The notes under the pieces: model-generated
Seen by the model: the letters and a program-made list of their open reading frames with translations, nothing else
Database searches by the model: none
Told to the model about the DNA's origin: nothing
Assembly: GCF_030316765.1 (NCBI RefSeq)
Contig: NZ_JASZYT010000014.1
Location: 82,009 to 146,008 of the forward strand
Reading direction: 5' to 3'
Origin: Variovorax saccharolyticus
Lineage (GTDB): Bacteria > Pseudomonadota > Gammaproteobacteria > Burkholderiales > Burkholderiaceae_C
Length of the DNA: 64,000 nt
Program-made: the position numbers and the translations under genes
Shown: one piece after another, positions 60,212 to 64,000 of the stretch
Numbering within the stretch: position 1 is the first letter of the stretch
How the letters are laid out: each line of letters opens with the position of its first letter

Positions 60212-61225
60212 TTAATCGATTGCGTAAGTTCTGCGAGCAGTACCGCTGAACATGGCGGTCTTCTCGGACGGCGAGCAACCTGCGGTCACCGTCTTGAACA
60301 CATTCCAGAGCATCTGATAATCCCCCGCAACCTTGTCAACGGGATAGTTGCTCTCGAACATGCAACGATCAGCACCAAACGATTCGATGCAGGTCTCGAT
60401 GTAGGGCCGCCAGTCAGCCGCGAGCTCTTCCAATGTGGCGCACGACGAGCGACCGTCATAGCCGAAGCCGTTGCGGCGACCGGCGAGGCCGCCGACCTTC
60501 ATCAGGACATTCGGCCGCTTGGCACTCTCCCTCACCAAACTTCGCCAGCGGTCAAACTTATCGGGTCCAGCATAAGGCCCGACTCCGAGCAGCCCGGCGC
60601 AATGGTTCAGGACCATCGTGACATTTGGCAATGCATCGGCAAGCGCACACAGCTCTGGCAACTGGGGGTGGTACTGCCACGCGTCGTACACCAAGTCGCG
60701 CTGAGCCAGCCTGGCAACGCCGGCCCTAAAACGGTCATCCAGCAGCAATCCACGAGGCGCCATTGGGCGCGTGCCACTGTTGACGCCCTCATCGGCGTCC
60801 CAGTTTGCGGCGCCACGGACACCGCGCAAGCGGCCGCCGCTCGCGGCATGGAGTGCGTCAAGAACCTCATCGACCTCGCCTCCGAGCGTCAAATCGACCG
60901 CACCGATGAATGCGGCGGCGACCCGCGTCGGACCGAAAATGCCGCTGTCGCTCATTGCAGCCATTCCCGCGGCGAACTCGGCTTCTCCAACTGAGCGGAA
61001 TGCCGCGGGACCCTCTCTGCGCAGCATGACACTGCACTCGACGTACACGGTTGCCTCGACCTGATGACCGCTTGCCAGAATGTCGGCTTGGAACGCATCG
61101 GTCATGTAGCGTTCGGCATGGGGGTGCCACAGGTGATGATGGCAATCGACGATGGGAAGTGCCGGATCAATGGCGCCGGCGGGGTTACTCTCGTTGCGGA
61201 TCGCAGTTTCTATCGCTTCAGTCAT
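60212..61225 (-). CDS. Amidohydrolase 2-family hydrolase
   Basis: A 337-aa metal-dependent hydrolase. H-x-H in LPIVDCHHHLWHPHAE, YHPQLPELCALADALPNVTMVLNHCAG, and CMFESNYPVDKV. Third close paralog (with 39147 and 57633), sharing MAAMSDSGIFGPTR and FSGTARRTYAID. I chose the ATG at 61225 (MTEAIET); GAGG lies upstream. It lies 20 bp before the dehydrogenase gene, so it is in the same transcription unit. Confidence 0.92.
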   Translation of the reverse strand: MTEAIETAIRNESNPAGAIDPALPIVDCHHHLWHPHAERYMTDAFQADILASGHQVEATVYVECSVMLRREGPAAFRSVGEAEFAAGMAAMSDSGIFGPTRVAAAFIGAVDLTLGGEVDEVLDALHAASGGRLRGVRGAANWDADEGVNSGTRPMAPRGLLLDDRFRAGVARLAQRDLVYDAWQYHPQLPELCALADALPNVTMVLNHCAGLLGVGPYAGPDKFDRWRSLVRESAKRPNVLMKVGGLAGRRNGFGYDGRSSCATLEELAADWRPYIETCIESFGADRCMFESNYPVDKVAGDYQMLWNVFKTVTAGCSPSEKTAMFSGTARRTYAID

Positions 61226-61375
61226 TCCAATGCCTCGATCAATATTCGATTCAAGTTCGGGTCCTGAGCCAGCGAGCCAGTCCCGCTGAGCTGGAGCTAG
61301 CGCGTTCGAAGACCACACACCGCCCTCCCCCCGCGACGCCGTCGCCATAGCAGAAGCAATCAGGCTCACCGTCGC

Positions 61376-62326
61376 CTACTGCGGTTGTATGTTCGCGTCC
61401 TTGACGACGCGACCCCAACGAGCTATCTCTTGCAACTGAAACTTGGCCAGCTCGGCATCGCACACCAGGAACTCGTCCACCCCTAACTTTTCACGTGCGG
61501 CCTGCATCGCAGGCGAGCTGATGGCTCGGGTGGATGCATCGATCAGCTTCTCAACCATCGGGCGCGGGGTCTGGATGGGAAGATAGAGGGCATACCAGGG
61601 CTGCATCTCGTAGCTCTTCAGCCCTGACTCGATCATAGTGGGAACCTCCGGAATGGCCTTGACGCGCTCCGAGCCGGTTACGGCCAGAGCCCGAATCTTT
61701 CCTGTCTGCAGAAAAGGGATGGCGGACACATGATCCGAGAACAGCACGTCCACTTGTCCGCCCGCGACGTCCGTGAAAGCGCCCGCGGTTGACCGGTAGG
61801 GAATGCCTCTCAGGCGGACCGTTCCCAGTTGCTGCAGGAGTTCAGCAGCGAGCCGTGTGCCTGCGCTGACGTAGGCAAACGTGAACTTCTCCGGCTGAGC
61901 CTTCGCGTCGGCCAAGAACTCCGCCAGCGTCTTGTGTGGCAAAGAGCTGCGGATGTACATCACGTTCTTCGAACGTCCCAACATGCAGACCGGCGCGAAG
62001 TCCTTTACGGGATCATAGGGAACGGTTCTGTTGAGCAGGACATTCAGCACCTGGGTTGAGTTGGTTCCAACGAGAGCCGTGTAACCATCGGGGGCAGATT
62101 TAGATGCGGCCTGTACGCCCACCGCGCCATCACCGCCAGCCCTGTTATCGACAACCACAGGTTGATTGAGGACCGTACCTAGAGCCTGCGCGAATTCCCG
62201 CGAAAGCACGTCTGTTGAACCGCCGGCGGTGAACGGTACGATTATCTTGACCGACTTGTCCTGCGCCTGAGCGTAGCTTGCCATCGATACCGCAAGCAAT
62301 ATGAGGATCTCAAGAACTCGAATCAT
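61376..62326 (-). CDS. Bug/TctC-family substrate-binding protein
   Basis: A 316-aa receptor. Signal MIRVLEILILLAVSMASYAQAQ. Hallmarks: VKIIVPFTAGGSTDVLSREFA, VVVDNRAGGDGAVGVQAAS, GIPYRSTAGAFTDVAGGQVDVLF, VPTMIESGLKSYEM. Strong ribosome site GAGGAGAGA. First gene after the porin terminator; with the downstream amidohydrolase, dehydrogenase, lipocalin-like and second amidohydrolase genes it forms a likely uptake-and-degradation operon. Confidence 0.92.
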   Translation of the reverse strand: MIRVLEILILLAVSMASYAQAQDKSVKIIVPFTAGGSTDVLSREFAQALGTVLNQPVVVDNRAGGDGAVGVQAASKSAPDGYTALVGTNSTQVLNVLLNRTVPYDPVKDFAPVCMLGRSKNVMYIRSSLPHKTLAEFLADAKAQPEKFTFAYVSAGTRLAAELLQQLGTVRLRGIPYRSTAGAFTDVAGGQVDVLFSDHVSAIPFLQTGKIRALAVTGSERVKAIPEVPTMIESGLKSYEMQPWYALYLPIQTPRPMVEKLIDASTRAISSPAMQAAREKLGVDEFLVCDAELAKFQLQEIARWGRVVKDANIQPQ

Positions 62327-62441
62327 ATTCTCTCCTCAGGGCCTGTCGCCGCCGCGCAGGGTGAAAATCAACCGGAGCCAAAGCACACCCTTTATGCAGC
62401 CCGCCGTTCCCGCGCGCTTCGACCAGAAAGGGATTGGCTAC

Positions 62442-62468
62442 AAAAAAACCCCCGACTTTCGTCGGAGG
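62442..62468 (-). terminator. Intrinsic terminator after porin gene
   Basis: On the minus strand CCTCCGAC, loop GAAA, GTCGGGGG, followed by seven T. The 8-bp stem (one G-T pair) closed by a GNRA tetraloop begins 20 bases after the porin stop. It separates the porin from the Bug operon. Confidence 0.85.
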
Positions 62469-62488
62469 AACTTGGAGACAACCAACGA

Positions 62489-63727
62489 TCAAAAGGCGTG
62501 CCGGATCCCAAACTCATATCCAGTCGAGGAGTGAGGCGCATAACCCTGGACACCGGCACCAGTCGACAGATACGTCAGTCCGCTGCTGCCGGCGAGGGCT
62601 CCCATGATGGCTGGATTGTTCTGACCATCCTTCACTTCCACCTTGGCAGCGGTAGCGTACAAGTTTGTCCGCTTCGACAGGTTGTGCACATAGCCAATGG
62701 CGAGTTTCTGCGTCGACGCATCGTTATTAGTGAAGCCGTTGAAATTGACCTTAGCATAAGTTGCACGGATCAGTCCGACACCAATCGGCACGGTCACACC
62801 AACCATGCCTCCATTGTATTTGTCCTCGGTCTGCGTGCTGACGCCACTCGTAAACAGCGAGTCGCGCTTGTCTTGCATTTGTGCGATCTGACCGATCAAC
62901 TTAAAAGGTCCGAAGTCGTACGTGGCTATCAGGCTCGCAGTGGTGAGGCTCTCGTCGACCAGTACATTGCGGACAAGATTGTCGACTGCCTGGCTTGAAG
63001 AGTAGGCGAGCGCCACGTCGATTGGACCTTTGGCGTACCCGAACCGACCACCATAGAACCTGCCGGTCGACGACTGCGGTAAGCCGCTGACCTTCACTGT
63101 TTCGGGCAAAGCGTAGGTCAACTGCCCGTAGAAGCCACCTAGGCCTTGTGGCGTGAAGTAAGCGATGCTGTTGCTAGTGCGAACGTAGTTGTCGCTCGGG
63201 CTTTGCGCCGAGCCCGGACCACGCGCGGTAGCGAGGTTGGTGCCGATGGTAGCAATGAGCGTTGCGCCCACCCCGCCATTGGAAAACGGGTCCACCAGAT
63301 CGTTAATGTACGTGGGCGTGAAGTCACGGCCCAAGCGAACCTCGCCCAACCAGCTCAGCAGACTCACCGTCGAACGCCGATTGAAGTTCATGATGCCGCC
63401 TGGGGCAGTGCCTGCCCCGGTGTCGCTCGCAATACCCGACTCTAGCCAGAAGGCAGCGCCCAGTCCGCCGCCCAAATCTTCCGTGCCCCGAACTCCCCAG
63501 CGGCTTCCAGTGTGATTTCCGGTTGACTCGGCCCACTTGCTTTGCGTCACACTAGTCGGGGTGCCGACTGGTGGAAGCGCGAAGGGATTCCTTGAATAGA
63601 ACCTGCTCTCGGCATTGAAATAGCTGATGCCGGTATCCACCACGCCGAACAGCGTCACAGTCGATTGTGCCGAGGCCGTGCCTGCAGCAACAACTAGCAC
63701 CGCCAATGCGCCTAACGTTTTCTTCAT
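62489..63727 (-). CDS. Gram-negative general porin (Omp32-like)
   Basis: A 412-aa outer-membrane porin. Signal MKKTLGALAVLVVAAGTASAQ followed by the typical burkholderial start STVTLFGVVDTGISYFN. Then SRWGVRGTEDLGGGLGAAFWLESGIA, NRRSTVSLLSWLGEVRLGRDFTP, alternating strands and the C-terminal GYEFGIRHAF with terminal Phe for BAM recognition. GGAG precedes the ATG at 63727. A trimeric 16-strand barrel letting small anions across the outer membrane is expected. It stands upstream of a Bug operon and its promoter region carries the recurring element. Confidence 0.95.
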   Translation of the reverse strand: MKKTLGALAVLVVAAGTASAQSTVTLFGVVDTGISYFNAESRFYSRNPFALPPVGTPTSVTQSKWAESTGNHTGSRWGVRGTEDLGGGLGAAFWLESGIASDTGAGTAPGGIMNFNRRSTVSLLSWLGEVRLGRDFTPTYINDLVDPFSNGGVGATLIATIGTNLATARGPGSAQSPSDNYVRTSNSIAYFTPQGLGGFYGQLTYALPETVKVSGLPQSSTGRFYGGRFGYAKGPIDVALAYSSSQAVDNLVRNVLVDESLTTASLIATYDFGPFKLIGQIAQMQDKRDSLFTSGVSTQTEDKYNGGMVGVTVPIGVGLIRATYAKVNFNGFTNNDASTQKLAIGYVHNLSKRTNLYATAAKVEVKDGQNNPAIMGALAGSSGLTYLSTGAGVQGYAPHSSTGYEFGIRHAF

Positions 63728-63741
63728 CTCCGTGCTCCAAT

Positions 63742-63749
63742 GGTTATCC
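63742..63749. promoter_or_regulatory. Extra half-conserved copy of the recurring operator in the porin leader
   Basis: ATGGTTATCCAT around GGTTATCC (63742-63749), palindromic ATGG/CCAT, 15 bases before the porin start codon, overlapping the leader and close to the ribosome site. A weak match that may be chance. Confidence 0.3.
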
Positions 63750-63859
63750 ATAAGGCTCCTGTGCAAGTCCGATCTCCATCCTGGACATGCGCTATACGAG
63801 CTGTGTCTCTCGTGCGACCAACAACGTGTGACGCCGATCACGTCAGGCCCGATGAACTA

Positions 63860-63879
63860 AGCATAGGTTAACCATTGAT
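63860..63879 (-). promoter_or_regulatory. Recurring operator abutting possible -10 box, facing porin
   Basis: GGTTAACCATTGAT at 63866-63879 (plus strand). On the minus strand GGTTAACC is followed at once by TATGCT (63865-63860), a candidate -10 for the porin. The -35 position reads GAAGAT, which is poor. The arrangement mirrors the site at 34172-34191. Confidence 0.5.
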
Positions 63880-63960
63880 CGAATCTTCGAGGGTTTCTGC
63901 GGACTTCGGAGAATTTCAAGTCGCGCTCGTTAGGGCGCGGAGCAGCTAATCCCGATCGGT

Positions 63961-64000
63961 TGCGCGAGGGGGGGGGGGGGCCCGCCGCCCCCCCCGCCGC
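63961..64000. other. Low-complexity G/C homopolymers at the window end
   Basis: A run of about 13 G followed by C-rich triplets and a C run. It looks like a contig-end or assembly artefact rather than genomic sequence. Confidence 0.6.

Noticed and set aside
1..64000. tRNA, rRNA, transposase, integrase or prophage genes
   Set aside because: None was recognised on either strand; mobility of the region is inferred only from gene content.

Overview
The window is 64 kb of high-GC DNA from a betaproteobacterium, most likely a member of the Burkholderiales and probably Comamonadaceae. The reasons are eleven Bug-type extracytoplasmic solute receptors (the expanded TctC family of Bordetella, Variovorax and relatives), an Omp32-like porin, a PaoABC-type periplasmic aldehyde oxidoreductase, and many LysR/SDR/CoA-transferase cassettes. 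No rRNA, tRNA, transposase, integrase or CRISPR array was seen. The family assignment is inference; no database search was possible.

Layout. 1-3.1 kb is an accessory patch: the truncated end of a KfrA-like coiled-coil protein, a cluster of four inverted repeats, a two-gene cassette with a HEPN-like protein, and an 82-aa protein. 3.4-6.8 kb is a sulfatase/Bug receptor pair divergent from a LysR regulator. 6.9-8.0 kb is decaying redox material: a truncated DUF4405-like membrane protein, a cytochrome P460 whose CxxCH has become CxxCR, and a small secreted remnant. 8.1-10.4 kb is a Bcr/CflA exporter with a zinc alcohol dehydrogenase. 11.1-16.3 kb holds AtoDA-like CoA-transferase genes and a PaoABC-like molybdenum enzyme. 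An ETF-ubiquinone oxidoreductase pseudogene fragment lies at 16.7-16.9 kb. 17-33 kb carries Bug/SDR/CoxG/LysR genes, a Bug-SDR-MmgE-amidohydrolase operon, a second three-subunit molybdenum hydroxylase, a LysR/family III CoA-transferase pair and an SMP-30-like lactonase. 33-40 kb is SDR, Bug, alcohol dehydrogenase, Bug, two SDRs and a convergent amidohydrolase.

40.4-47.1 kb is the most coherent catabolic operon: acyl-CoA dehydrogenase, family III CoA-transferase, BKACE, MaoC hydratase, CitE-like lyase and two Bug receptors. etfB-etfA follows and could take the electrons. 49-64 kb repeats the theme (SDR, alpha/beta hydrolase, Bug, Bug, SDR-MmgE, Bug) and ends in a minus-strand group of porin, Bug, amidohydrolase, 3-hydroxyisobutyrate-dehydrogenase-like enzyme, lipocalin-like protein and amidohydrolase.

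The main new observation is a recurring 14-bp element, consensus GGTTAACCRTTRAC. It occurs about ten times, nearly always in intergenic regions, and in most cases its TTGAC half is the -35 box of a well-formed sigma-70-like promoter with 17-18 bp spacing. Three divergent intergenic regions (40.2, 51.2 and 56.2 kb) carry one copy per direction. Dispersed catabolic cassettes therefore appear wired to one unidentified regulator encoded outside the window. The palindromic TGGT-TA-ACCA core suggests, but does not prove, a GntR/FadR-type protein.

Taken together the genes suggest import of carboxylated or esterified organic compounds through a porin and periplasmic receptors, hydrolysis or ring opening (amidohydrolases, lactonase, hydrolase, sulfatase), oxidation (SDR, ADH, molybdenum enzymes), CoA activation, and cleavage to central metabolites. 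No TctA/TctB membrane subunits are present to pair with the receptors.
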